Assembly: GCA_001915385.1 (NCBI GenBank)
Contig: MNQK01000010.1
Location: 1 to 50,605 of the forward strand
From: Bacteroidales bacterium 52_46
Lineage (GTDB): Bacteria; Bacteroidota; Bacteroidia; Bacteroidales; Muribaculaceae
Reading direction: 5' to 3'
DNA length: 50,605 bases
The notes beneath the pieces are model-generated. The model was not told the DNA's origin. It did not search any database and saw only the letters and a list, made by a program, of their open reading frames with translations. Of this stretch, positions 8,305 through 16,452 are shown one piece after another (within the stretch, counting starts at the first letter, position 1; each line of letters opens with the position of its first letter). Made by a program: the position numbers and the translations under genes.

Positions 8305-9192
8305 CTATTGTTCTTTTGATTTCAGACTATCAAAGATAGTAATTAATTTGGCAAGTTCGTCCTGATTTTTGAACGGGAATGTGATTTTGCCTTTGCCCGA
8401 GTTGTCGCACGCAAACTGTACGGGGGTATTGAATGTGGATGAGAGCTGACGTCGCAGCATCTCGAAATCGCGGTTGGACGCCGTTTTTGCTTTCTCCTTC
8501 TTCGGGGCGCTGTCGGCAAGCTGGTAGGCTTTTGCAAGCTCCTCCACGCGGCGCACCGACAGTCCCTGGCGTATAATCTCGTTGTACAGTTTCAGCTGCA
8601 GAGCCGGGTTGTCGATTGACAGCAACGCGCGTGCGTGACCCATGTCGAGGCGTTTGTCGCGCAATCCGAGCTGTACTTCGGCCGGCAGCCGCAACAGGCG
8701 CAGGAAATTGGCTATCGTGGCGCGCTTCTTGCCGATGCGTTCGCTTAGCCTCTCCTGTGTCAGATTGTATTGGTCGATAAGTTTCTTGAACGTCAGCGCA
8801 ATTTCGATGGCATTGAGGTCCTCGCGCTGTATGTTCTCGATGAGGGCCATTTCGGTAAGTTCCGAGTCATTGGCGGTGCGTATGTAGGCCGGTACGGTGG
8901 CAAGACCGGCCTTGATTGCGGCGCGGTAACGTCGTTCACCGGCTATAATCTGGTACTGGTCAGGACCTATCTTGCGCAGCGACAGCGGCTGTATGATACC
9001 GATTTCACGTATGGATACGGCGAGGTCGTTGAGCGCTTCCTCGTCGAATGTCGTACGTGGCTGGCTCGGGTTGGGGGTTATGGCGTCGAGGGCTATCTCG
9101 TTGATGACCGACGAACCGCGTGCGGGAACATCGTCCATGGCTATGAGCGAGTCGAGCCCGCGGCCTAATGCGTTGCGTTTGGGTAATGACAT
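8305..9192 (-). CDS. parB: Chromosome partitioning protein ParB (CTPase, parS-binding)
   Basis: 295 residues. It begins with the short ParA-interacting peptide (KRNALGRGLDSLI), then the ParB/Srx CTP-binding domain (about 30-120) with the PNPSQPR box, the GERRYRA phosphate-binding motif and ENIQREDLN, the helix-turn-helix DNA-binding domain (about 130-210, QERLSERIGKKRATIANFLRLLRLP), and a C-terminal dimerisation domain. ParB clamps onto parS and spreads with CTP to organise the origin region. It is transcribed after parA with a 53-base gap. Confidence 0.95.
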   Translation of the reverse strand: MSLPKRNALGRGLDSLIAMDDVPARGSSVINEIALDAITPNPSQPRTTFDEEALNDLAVSIREIGIIQPLSLRKIGPDQYQIIAGERRYRAAIKAGLATVPAYIRTANDSELTEMALIENIQREDLNAIEIALTFKKLIDQYNLTQERLSERIGKKRATIANFLRLLRLPAEVQLGLRDKRLDMGHARALLSIDNPALQLKLYNEIIRQGLSVRRVEELAKAYQLADSAPKKEKAKTASNRDFEMLRRQLSSTFNTPVQFACDNSGKGKITFPFKNQDELAKLITIFDSLKSKEQ

Positions 9193-9245
9193 TGTAGTGA
9201 ATGTGTTATGTATGGATTGATTGGCTCAGTATTGTCAGCGGCAAG

Positions 9246-10022
9246 TCAGGGGCATGCCTGCCGGTTCCTGCTGATAATCTCGCGGGCAAGCATGATGTGG
9301 GATGTGGCGCCGCGGCTTTCAGGGTCGTAGAGTATGGCGGGCAGTCCGTGTGACGGCGCCTCGCTCAGACGTATGTTGCGCGGTATTACCGTGTCAAACA
9401 CCATATCGGCGAAATGCCCTTTCAGCTCCTCGTAAATCTGGTTGGCAAGGCGCAGGCGCGCGTCATACATCGTGAGCAGGAAGCCTTCGATTTCGAGCGC
9501 GGGGTTGAGCTTCGATTTTATTATGCGTATGGTGTTGAGCAGCTTCGATATGCCTTCGAGGGCGAAGTATTCGGCCTGCACGGGGATGATTACGGAATTG
9601 GCTGCCGTCAGCGCGTTGACCGTGATGAGACCGAGCGAGGGTGAGCAGTCGATTAATATGTAGTCGTAGACCGGTTTGAGCGGTTCGAGCAGATTGGCGA
9701 GCACGCGTTCGCGGTTAGGCTTGTTGATGAGTTCTATCTCCGCTCCCGCGAGGTCGATGCGCGAGCCGACAAGGTCGAGATTGTCGACACATGTCTTTAC
9801 CTGGGAACCGTCTATGGGATAGCCGTCGACGAGACATTCATATATGGAGGAGGTCATTGAGCGCGGCTCTATGCCGTAGCCTGATGTGGCGTTGGCCTGC
9901 GGGTCGGCATCGATGATGAGTGTGCGTTTGCCTGCCGATGCAAGTGATGCTCCGAGATTGATGGTTGTAGTCGTCTTACCGACGCCACCTTTCTGATTGG
10001 CGATTGCGATAATCTTTCCCAT
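9246..10022 (-). CDS. parA: Chromosome partitioning ATPase ParA/Soj
   Basis: 258 residues, the usual length for chromosomal ParA without an N-terminal HTH. The deviant Walker A motif KGGVGKTT is at residues 11-18, the Walker A' IIDADPQANAT at about 38-48, and the Walker B-like YILIDCSPSLG at about 120-130. It binds DNA non-specifically as an ATP dimer and is released by ParB, moving parS regions apart. It is first in the minus-strand parAB operon. A -7 like box (TAACTTTG, minus strand 10089-10082) and a degenerate parS half-site lie just upstream. Confidence 0.95.
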   Translation of the reverse strand: MGKIIAIANQKGGVGKTTTTINLGASLASAGKRTLIIDADPQANATSGYGIEPRSMTSSIYECLVDGYPIDGSQVKTCVDNLDLVGSRIDLAGAEIELINKPNRERVLANLLEPLKPVYDYILIDCSPSLGLITVNALTAANSVIIPVQAEYFALEGISKLLNTIRIIKSKLNPALEIEGFLLTMYDARLRLANQIYEELKGHFADMVFDTVIPRNIRLSEAPSHGLPAILYDPESRGATSHIMLAREIISRNRQACP

Positions 10023-10042
10023 GTGTAATTCAGATTGTAAAA

Positions 10043-10058
10043 TGTTTCACGGTGCAAA
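10043..10058. promoter_or_regulatory. Imperfect parS-like site upstream of parA
   Basis: TGTTTCACG at 10043-10051 is identical to the left half of the parS consensus TGTTNCACGTGNAACA; the right half is degraded (GTGCAAA, with one extra base). It lies between the likely parA promoter and the parA start. A second half-site, CGTGGAACA at 10146-10154, is about 100 bases away. Whether either is functional cannot be judged from sequence alone. Confidence 0.35.
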
Positions 10059-10163
10059 TAAACGATATTTTGCCGGCATTACAAAGTTAATAATCCTCAA
10101 AGAACCAAATATGTTGATAACTGTTGATGATTGTAGATAAGTGCCCGTGGAACATTCCGCCGA

Positions 10164-10195
10164 TTTGACTTTTTCGCCGATATTCAGTATCTTTG
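10164..10195 (+). promoter_or_regulatory. Bacteroidetes-type promoter of surE
   Basis: A -33 TTTG (10164-10167), a 20-base spacer and a -7 box TATCTTTG (10188-10195) match the consensus fully. Predicted transcript start is about 27 bases before the ATG at 10229. Confidence 0.75.
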
Positions 10196-10228
10196 TTACG
10201 GAAAGGGAAACCTAAAAAAGATTCAATT

Positions 10229-10999
10229 ATGGAAAGACCTCTTATACTTATAAGCAATGACGACGGTATCGCTGCCCCCGGAATACATGTGCTGGCGCGC
10301 ATAGCTCAGCATCTCGGTGATGTTTATATCGTAGCGCCGGCCACCCCGCAGTCGGGCATGTCGTCGGCGATGTCGGTCAATGTGCCTTTGCGCATAAAGC
10401 AGCACGACAATACCGATTACAATGACAATGTGAGGATATTCAGTGTCACGGGCACTCCTGTCGACTGTATAAAACTCGCCATGCATCATATCCTCCCGCG
10501 TAAGCCCGACATGATGCTGTGCGGAATAAACCACGGTTCCAATGCCGGTAACAATCTTATTTATTCCGGTACGATGGGCGCCGTGATGGAAGCATGCATG
10601 ATAGGTATTCCTGCCACAGGATATTCGCTGATGCACCATTCACTGGCCGCCGACTTCTCGCAGACGCTGCCGTATATCGAGAAAATATCAAAGGCCGTGC
10701 TGGCAGGCGGTCTTCCTGAAGGCGTCTGCCTCAATGTCAATTTCCCGGCCAAAGTGGCCATCGAAGGGCTTAAGATAGTGCGTTCTGCCAAAAGCCACTG
10801 GACGGAGGAATACCGCGAATACACCGACCCGACAGGGCGACCATTCTACTGGCTTACCGGAAAGCAGATCAACGACGAGCCCGATGCCACCGACACCGAC
10901 CTCTACTGGCTTGGCCGCAATTACGCAACGGCAGTACCCGTAACTCCCGACCAGACAAACGTATCAGCCATAAAGGCAATCGCTGCGATAATCGGCTGA
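10229..10999 (+). CDS. surE: 5'/3'-nucleotidase SurE
   Basis: 256 residues from the ATG at 10229 (MERPLILISNDDG). A longer frame to 10193 would begin at the -7 box and is rejected. SurE is a metal-dependent phosphatase acting on nucleoside monophosphates and short polyphosphates. Metal ligands are visible in ISNDDGIAAPG (Asp11, Asp12), the Ser in TPQSGMSSAMS, and the Asn in GINHGSNAG. VTGTPVDC and YSGTMGAVMEA are further family motifs. It is a single gene with its own promoter and a downstream 25-bp hairpin. Confidence 0.95.
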   Translation: MERPLILISNDDGIAAPGIHVLARIAQHLGDVYIVAPATPQSGMSSAMSVNVPLRIKQHDNTDYNDNVRIFSVTGTPVDCIKLAMHHILPRKPDMMLCGINHGSNAGNNLIYSGTMGAVMEACMIGIPATGYSLMHHSLAADFSQTLPYIEKISKAVLAGGLPEGVCLNVNFPAKVAIEGLKIVRSAKSHWTEEYREYTDPTGRPFYWLTGKQINDEPDATDTDLYWLGRNYATAVPVTPDQTNVSAIKAIAAIIG

Positions 11000-11059
11000 A
11001 AAAACTTAAAATTGGCAGTCAAAAGCACAACAACTTGTAGATAGCTGTATCAAAATTTT

Positions 11060-11115
11060 AGATACTGTTTCTATGAGTGTGTCTTCTCTCAGACACACTC
11101 ATAGAAACAGTATCT
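11060..11115. terminator. Perfect 25-bp hairpin between convergent genes
   Basis: Arms at 11060-11084 and 11091-11115 are perfectly complementary over 25 bases with a six-base loop (TCTCTC). It lies about 60 bases after the surE stop, between surE and the convergent AlbA_2-type gene. Immediate U-tracts are weak on both sides (TTTT precedes it on plus). Its length is far beyond a normal terminator. Confidence 0.6.
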
Positions 11116-11181
11116 GTATGTAGGAGACATGCTGATTGTGCTGAAACCATAGGCGATATCTTGAAAAATTAGGCGGAAATT

Positions 11182-11268
11182 GGTCGAAATTACGACACAT
11201 TTCGACCTTAATGGGTCCTATTGGGCCGTAAAAAGGTCGTAATTCATAAATAAGGTCATATTACGACC
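11182..11268. repeat. Two related inverted repeats at the 3' end of the AlbA_2-type gene
   Basis: GGTCGAAAT/ATTTCGACC (11182-11190 and 11199-11207) and GGTCGTAAT/ATTACGACC (11235-11243 and 11260-11268) share the GGTCG core. The second overlaps the stop codon of the minus-strand gene. They may form tandem hairpins acting as a terminator or mRNA stabiliser. Confidence 0.5.
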
Positions 11269-12949
11269 GTATTATCCACTTTCTACCTTTAGTTGTGATT
11301 AATTGATTTTCATTCATTTCAACAAGTAATTTGCCAACCATGCGTAGTTGTTGTTCATCTGTTTTGTTGGAAGGCAACACATCTCTCAAGTATTCATAAA
11401 TGCTATCCCTTTTCGCACCTTCATTGCCGGCATTCTTAAGATATTGCAGAATCATCTGACGAAGTTTCTCCTTATCCAATCCTTTTGTCTTGGTATACGA
11501 AGGTAGTTGGTGCGTATTTTTCGCAACACCTAATGAGATGTTATAGTTTGGTGCCTCTCCCTCAATCAGTCCTCTGTATAAAAGGTTTTTTGCCACATCC
11601 TCATGTATGAGCCGGCCTTTCTGCACAGCATCAAGCGAGATACAATCCCATAGTGAAAGGGTATTGTCCGTTTTCAATAAGTCAGTATATCGCTTATTTA
11701 TTTCGTTGCCATAGATACGTACTACCACTTTCTTCTTTGTCGCATCAATCTCGTAATCCGGCATAGGGAAATGTCTGCGCCATTGCTCGTTAAACATCTT
11801 CTTGATACCTCGACTCACAGTATCAATCATATTGAAGTCAACCATTGCCTTGCATAGGCACTCGTTGCGGAAATAGCTCTGAGATTCCTCATTTCTCAAT
11901 GCATTCTCCAATGTACCGGGAAGGAACGTACCTGCATTGGAATAATACAAGCAGCCGGGGTTCTCCACAAAGTTGATACGTTGCTGTAGTGTATAATCTT
12001 GATGTGCAATACAGTTATGGAGTGCTTCACGTATGGTGTAGTCATCATACTGTTTCATTGTATCGGGAAACAGTGTACCTCCGGGCATCTCACGCAATGT
12101 CAGGTTTTCTATTTTTGAGAGTATTTCATCTACGGTCAATATGAATGGAACAGTGAAATGTTCGTAGTCCACCACATCCTGATGAGCATCACGGCGAGTC
12201 CATGTCACCTGTGCAACGGCAGGACGAAGTTTGAAGGCTGATTCATATTTACCAAGTAGAATGATGGCTGCGCGGGTAATACCTCCATTCTTTGTTAGTC
12301 CACATTTCCCGAGGAATGTCTTTACATCCCAAGCGTTTACTTCCGTTGCAGGTATGCGACTGTGTACCTTCTTGAACATCATGCGAGCCTTGGCAATAGC
12401 GACCTCGTCAAGGTCCTCAGCAGTAGCATCGGGAACAATTTCGGCAGACCAGTCCTTTGTCATACTTATTGGCTCGTCCAGAATTACATTCATCCGTTCT
12501 GCTGTAAGTTCCACGAGAGAATCTTCTATTCTCTGCCAAGCCCTTTTGTGAGCCAATACAGGACGGCGAGGGAGATGCTTGGGAATATGGATAATCCATA
12601 CCCTCTTCCTGGTATCATCTGTCACAAACTCCTCAATGAACAATCCTTCAGATGATAGATAAGTACACTGTTCTGTAAGTTTGAATGTTGCTGATTGTGG
12701 ATTGGCAGGTTGTCCGTTGAAAGTAAGCCTTGAAATATCAGTCCCTACAATTTCAAGGGTATTGTCCTTTACCCCAATCACAAGATGTCCTCCCTCCATG
12801 TTGGCAATAGCCGACACGTAGGAAATCACATCATTCTTCTCGTCACCACAGAACGAGTTTTTCAGATTCTTAAATTCCTTCCACTCGCAGCAAGCGTTCT
12901 CCTGTGAGTACTCACGGAGGAGGTATTGTTGTAGTTCGAGTTCAGTCAT
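11261..12949 (-). CDS. AlbA_2 (Schlafen-type) domain ATP-binding protein with C-terminal HTH
   Basis: 562 residues. The N-terminal AlbA_2/Schlafen-like domain (about 15-130) has ENACCEWKEFKNLKNSF and the conserved ANMEGGHLVIGVKDN. A RecG-related ATP-binding C-terminal domain follows (about 270-400), with YTIREALHNCIAHQDYT and YYSNAGTFLPGTLENAL. A winged-helix-like region is near the end (about 490-562). These proteins are often annotated as putative transcriptional regulators or RecG-like helicases; some occur in defence islands. The gene sits in AT-rich DNA with no operon partner, which suggests acquisition. No helicase motifs I-VI are evident, so helicase activity is not claimed. Confidence 0.8.
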   Translation of the reverse strand: MTELELQQYLLREYSQENACCEWKEFKNLKNSFCGDEKNDVISYVSAIANMEGGHLVIGVKDNTLEIVGTDISRLTFNGQPANPQSATFKLTEQCTYLSSEGLFIEEFVTDDTRKRVWIIHIPKHLPRRPVLAHKRAWQRIEDSLVELTAERMNVILDEPISMTKDWSAEIVPDATAEDLDEVAIAKARMMFKKVHSRIPATEVNAWDVKTFLGKCGLTKNGGITRAAIILLGKYESAFKLRPAVAQVTWTRRDAHQDVVDYEHFTVPFILTVDEILSKIENLTLREMPGGTLFPDTMKQYDDYTIREALHNCIAHQDYTLQQRINFVENPGCLYYSNAGTFLPGTLENALRNEESQSYFRNECLCKAMVDFNMIDTVSRGIKKMFNEQWRRHFPMPDYEIDATKKKVVVRIYGNEINKRYTDLLKTDNTLSLWDCISLDAVQKGRLIHEDVAKNLLYRGLIEGEAPNYNISLGVAKNTHQLPSYTKTKGLDKEKLRQMILQYLKNAGNEGAKRDSIYEYLRDVLPSNKTDEQQLRMVGKLLVEMNENQLITTKGRKWIIRS

Positions 12950-13519
12950 GGTTTATTTGTTTGTAAATAAATATCCACTGCCATAATCGTCGTTATTAAG
13001 CTATGGTATATCCTAATCGGATCCCAATTATTCTTTGACTTTACACAATTGATTTCTATTTTATCGCATTACAACAAATATTTGATATTTATTGGCATAA
13101 ACATATTAAGATTATATTAATATGTTTATGGTATTCGTGGAATTCTTTTTATTTTAGGAAGATTACGAATAATAATTTGGTAGGTTGTTCAGTTTAATGT
13201 TCCAATTTTGAATTAGATTTATCCAAGCAACTTATTTTAATACAGCGCCTTATGGCTTGATGCTAATCAATTTTTGAGTACAAAAAAATCATACATTCCA
13301 TTGTCTATCTGGATACATCCTTTACTGGTTATCAGTAACTTATTATGGTTGGATGCTTTTGAGTTTTTGATTCAAAAACGAGACAAAGAACCGGACACCC
13401 TAATTATTAATTTGGTGTACAGCCTCTATAAGCATGGTGTTTCTGTGGATTTTGCCCTACATGCCGATGACTCAATATCATCGGCTTTATCGGATTATAT
13501 GGGGCTGTGTCATGACGCG
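12950..13519. other. AT-rich intergenic region with a 13-bp palindrome
   Basis: 570 bases with no convincing gene; the plus-strand open frame that enters from the right is the antisense of the lipoprotein gene. The region is strongly AT-rich. A perfect 13-bp inverted repeat (13097-13109 and 13117-13129, ATAAACATATTAA arm) lies about 150 bases upstream of the AlbA_2-type gene and could be an operator or an AT-rich hairpin. A GAATTC site is at 13140. Confidence 0.5.
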
Positions 13520-13987
13520 TTACATTATGCTGTCGTTTTCGGCGTCGAGGAGACGGGCGCGGATGCAGTCGTCGTAGTAGTCTATCAGCATGCAGTCGTC
13601 GGGCAGATTGCCGAATTCTGTTTTGTTCTCTTCCGAAAATCCTTTCTGGCCGAGTATGAGCACACGCCATACCTGTTCCCTGACGACAAGCTCATCCATG
13701 AACTTTTTGTCATGCTTGAGTTTCTGGTACTCCTGGGTGAACCGGAGCGGCTCGGTGATGCCGAGCAGGGTTTTCATGCGGCCTTTGATGTCGCTGAACA
13801 GCAGGCGGGTGTTGTTGATCAGCGTGGAGTATTGTTCGGGCGTGAGCGACCCTCCGTTGGCGTCATATTCCTTTATGAGGGTCTGCATTTCGGCGGTATT
13901 GAATGTCTCTTCCTCCTTGTCGCCTTTCGAGCATGATGTGATGACTGCGAGCAATGCGATTGCGAATAACGAAAGCAGTTTTTTCAT
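13520..13987 (-). CDS. Predicted lipoprotein of unknown function
   Basis: 155 residues with a type II signal peptide (MKKLLSLFAIALLAVITSC; lipobox Cys19) followed by an acidic Lys/Glu stretch typical of exported Bacteroidetes lipoproteins. The rest is mainly helical with no recognised domain. Its start codon overlaps the stop of the upstream phosphatase gene (ATGA), so the two are translationally coupled, and it may be an accessory to that phosphatase. Confidence 0.75.
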   Translation of the reverse strand: MKKLLSLFAIALLAVITSCSKGDKEEETFNTAEMQTLIKEYDANGGSLTPEQYSTLINNTRLLFSDIKGRMKTLLGITEPLRFTQEYQKLKHDKKFMDELVVREQVWRVLILGQKGFSEENKTEFGNLPDDCMLIDYYDDCIRARLLDAENDSIM

Positions 13988-15288
13988 TGACGTAATTCTT
14001 TAGGACAATATTCTATGGACGGCGTGTCGATGGCTTCGCGAAGATAATTTCTGACATCATTCCAGCGGTAGAATGGGAATATGTCGCTCGGCATGTCGAT
14101 GGCGATTTCTTTCTCGTTCATCATGAATTTTACTATGACGTAGCCCTGCTTGTTCTTGAAAAACACCATCTGCATGTTGGAGGCCATGGGCGAGATGTTG
14201 TATGACTGCCATACGTCGGCTATGTCGTCGAGGCCGGCCGAGTACCCGTGACAATCGGTGAAACGCATCAGGGCGGCGAGGGGCACGATGTTGCCGTCGT
14301 GGCCGAAGCGCAGGGTGGCGCCGTGCTTGCCGTTGTTCACGTAGTCGTCGGCAGTGTCGAGAATGTTGCGCATGAGGTTTTTGGCGTTGTCGACATTGAG
14401 GCCGTCGCTGCGCGGATAGCTCGAATTCTTGATGTAGAAAGAGGCGTTGACTGCTTCCCACAGGTCGTACAGCTCGTCGGCAGTGAACAGGCTGAGAAAA
14501 TCGGCCTGCGTCTCCATGTTCTGCATGTCGACGGCAATCCAGTATAGTCCCCACATCAGCTCGTCGGTAAAGATGTTCTGTGTGATATAGCGTTCGTCGT
14601 TGAAAAGTGATGACATCAGACGGTCGGGATTCACTTTCCCCTCGCGCCATTTCTCGTATTCCTGTTTCCAGGGAAGACGTCCCTTGTTGTCGTTGAAATC
14701 CCACGACGGAGGCTCGCTGTAGCAAAGATATTTCATGTTGCGGGCATTCGACTCTTTGGGAATGACGAGCGACGGGTCAAGTTCTTTCAGTCCCTCTATG
14801 AAGTTGAACATGGAGTGCGCGCAGCGCATCACCTGAGTTGATGCAGCCGTGATTTCGGCATCTTTGGCGAATGCCTGCGGATAGGCTTTGTACATGCGCT
14901 GTGCTATGTCGTGATGCTGACGTGCACCGAGCGGCGTCAGTTCGCCGCCGCGTCCGTCGGCCTCCTCCCATACATCAAGTAGCTTTGTATACGTATCTTC
15001 TCCGAGCGGCGACAGCTTGCCGGCGTCGTGTGCCTTGAGCATCACGTCAATCACGTCTTTGTAATCTTTGTCGGAGATGAGATAACGCGAGCCGTGACGG
15101 CCGTAATGGCTCACATAGAATGGTGTATAACCCTTTGGCGCGGGAGTGTTGGCGCTCTCGGTCACCGGATAGGCATAATATACGCCACCCGCTTTTTCCG
15201 GGGTGTCGGCGACTTCCTGACGGGCTTTCTGTGAGTATCCCGTAAGACAAGTCAAGGCAAAAAGCCCGATCAATAGTCGTTTCATCAT
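13984..15288 (-). CDS. Histidine acid phosphatase family protein (MINPP/phytase-like)
   Basis: 434 residues with a signal peptide (cleavage near GYS-Q, residue 19-20). The catalytic RHGSR motif is at residues 64-68 and the proton-donor HD occurs in LRFGHDGNIVPLAAL (about residue 335), as in branch-2 histidine phosphatases. Substrates in the family include inositol phosphates and other phosphomonoesters; which one is hydrolysed here is unknown. Periplasmic or surface location is expected. It is coupled to a lipoprotein gene by a 4-base overlap and lies 45 bases downstream of galE. Confidence 0.88.
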   Translation of the reverse strand: MMKRLLIGLFALTCLTGYSQKARQEVADTPEKAGGVYYAYPVTESANTPAPKGYTPFYVSHYGRHGSRYLISDKDYKDVIDVMLKAHDAGKLSPLGEDTYTKLLDVWEEADGRGGELTPLGARQHHDIAQRMYKAYPQAFAKDAEITAASTQVMRCAHSMFNFIEGLKELDPSLVIPKESNARNMKYLCYSEPPSWDFNDNKGRLPWKQEYEKWREGKVNPDRLMSSLFNDERYITQNIFTDELMWGLYWIAVDMQNMETQADFLSLFTADELYDLWEAVNASFYIKNSSYPRSDGLNVDNAKNLMRNILDTADDYVNNGKHGATLRFGHDGNIVPLAALMRFTDCHGYSAGLDDIADVWQSYNISPMASNMQMVFFKNKQGYVIVKFMMNEKEIAIDMPSDIFPFYRWNDVRNYLREAIDTPSIEYCPKELRQ

Positions 15289-15333
15289 TTCGAGGGAGAA
15301 TTATATGATTATGGAGAGAGAGAGGAATCGGTA

Positions 15334-16377
15334 TTACATTATGCCGCGTTCGCGGAGTTTCTTCTGCCAGGCCCACGCCGAGCGCATTGTGTCGTCGATG
15401 GGAGTTTCGGCTTTCCAGCCGAGCACGTTGTTGGCGTAGGAGGGATCGGCCCATACTTTTTCGATGTCACCGGCACGGCGTCCGACTACTTTGTGAGGCA
15501 CTTTAACTCCGGTAGCGCGTTCGAACGAGTCGAGAAGCTCTTTCACTGAAAGACCCACACCTGTGCCGAGGTTGAAGATTTCAATTTTGGCGTCGCTCTT
15601 GTCGGTAAGCATGCGTTCTACGGCTATCACGTGGGCTTTTGCGAGGTCGACCACGTTGATGAAGTCGCGTATGCAGTATCCGTCGGGTGTGTTGTAGTCG
15701 TTACCGAATACGCTGAGCTCCTTGCGGATGCCGATGGCGGTCTGGGTGACGTAGGGGATGAGGTTCTGAGGCACGCCGTTGGGGAGTTCGCCGATTTCGG
15801 CCGACGGGTGTGCGCCTACCGGGTTGAAGTAGCGCAGGATGACGCTTTTGAACGGTGCGCCGGCATTGATTACGTCGGTGATGATTTCCTCGGAAATCTG
15901 TTTTGTGTTGCCATAAGGCGATGTCGCTTTCTTGATGGGCGACTGCTCGGTGACGGGATTCACGTCGGGCTCGCCGTAGACGGTGCACGACGACGAGAAC
16001 ACGATGCCCTTGACATGGTTGGGTGCCATCAGTTCGAGCAGGTTCATCAGCGTGTTGAGGTTGTTGCGGTAATACAGGATGGGTTTCTGCATTGACTCGC
16101 CCACGGCCTTGGATGCGGCGAAGTTGATGATGCCGCGTATGTCGGGATAATCGGCGAAAAGTTTGGTCAGGGCGGCCATGTCGGTGCACGATGCCTCCAC
16201 GAAGTCGGGGCGTATGCCTGTGATACGCTCGATGCCGTCGAGCACATCGATATTGGAGTTGGACAGGTCATCTATGATTACCACGGGATAGCCTGCCTGC
16301 TGGAGTTCTACCACGGTGTGCGAGCCGATGTAGCCGGTGCCCCCGGTCACGAGGATGCGTTCTTTTTTGGTTGACAT
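15334..16377 (-). CDS. galE: UDP-glucose 4-epimerase
   Basis: 347 residues, short-chain dehydrogenase/reductase fold. The NAD-binding motif is VTGGTGYIGSH (about 10-20), the catalytic segment is SSSCTVYGEP followed by SPYGNTKQISEE (Tyr-x3-Lys), and IRDFINVVDLAKAH and GRRAGDIEKVWADPS are typical GalE signatures. It interconverts UDP-glucose and UDP-galactose for glycan synthesis. A promoter of the Bacteroidetes type is found just upstream (16421-16452). Confidence 0.96.
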   Translation of the reverse strand: MSTKKERILVTGGTGYIGSHTVVELQQAGYPVVIIDDLSNSNIDVLDGIERITGIRPDFVEASCTDMAALTKLFADYPDIRGIINFAASKAVGESMQKPILYYRNNLNTLMNLLELMAPNHVKGIVFSSSCTVYGEPDVNPVTEQSPIKKATSPYGNTKQISEEIITDVINAGAPFKSVILRYFNPVGAHPSAEIGELPNGVPQNLIPYVTQTAIGIRKELSVFGNDYNTPDGYCIRDFINVVDLAKAHVIAVERMLTDKSDAKIEIFNLGTGVGLSVKELLDSFERATGVKVPHKVVGRRAGDIEKVWADPSYANNVLGWKAETPIDDTMRSAWAWQKKLRERGIM

Positions 16378-16420
16378 AAGTAATGTTGGTTATGAATGTG
16401 GTTAGTTAGGTTAATTGGTG

Positions 16421-16452
16421 CAAATGTAGTTATAATTGAGTTATTTACCAAG
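16421..16452 (-). promoter_or_regulatory. Probable galE promoter
   Basis: On the minus strand a -33 like CTTG (16452-16449), 20 bases, then TACATTTG (16428-16421), a full -7 match. The -33 box overlaps the last codons of the U32 gene. Confidence 0.55.

Noticed and set aside
10080..10190. Replication origin next to parAB
   Set aside because: No cluster of DnaA boxes (TTATCCACA) was found; only isolated near-matches occur.
13274..13936. Long plus-strand open frame
   Set aside because: It runs antisense to the lipoprotein gene, lacks a plausible start context and has no recognisable domain; it is a GC-skew shadow.
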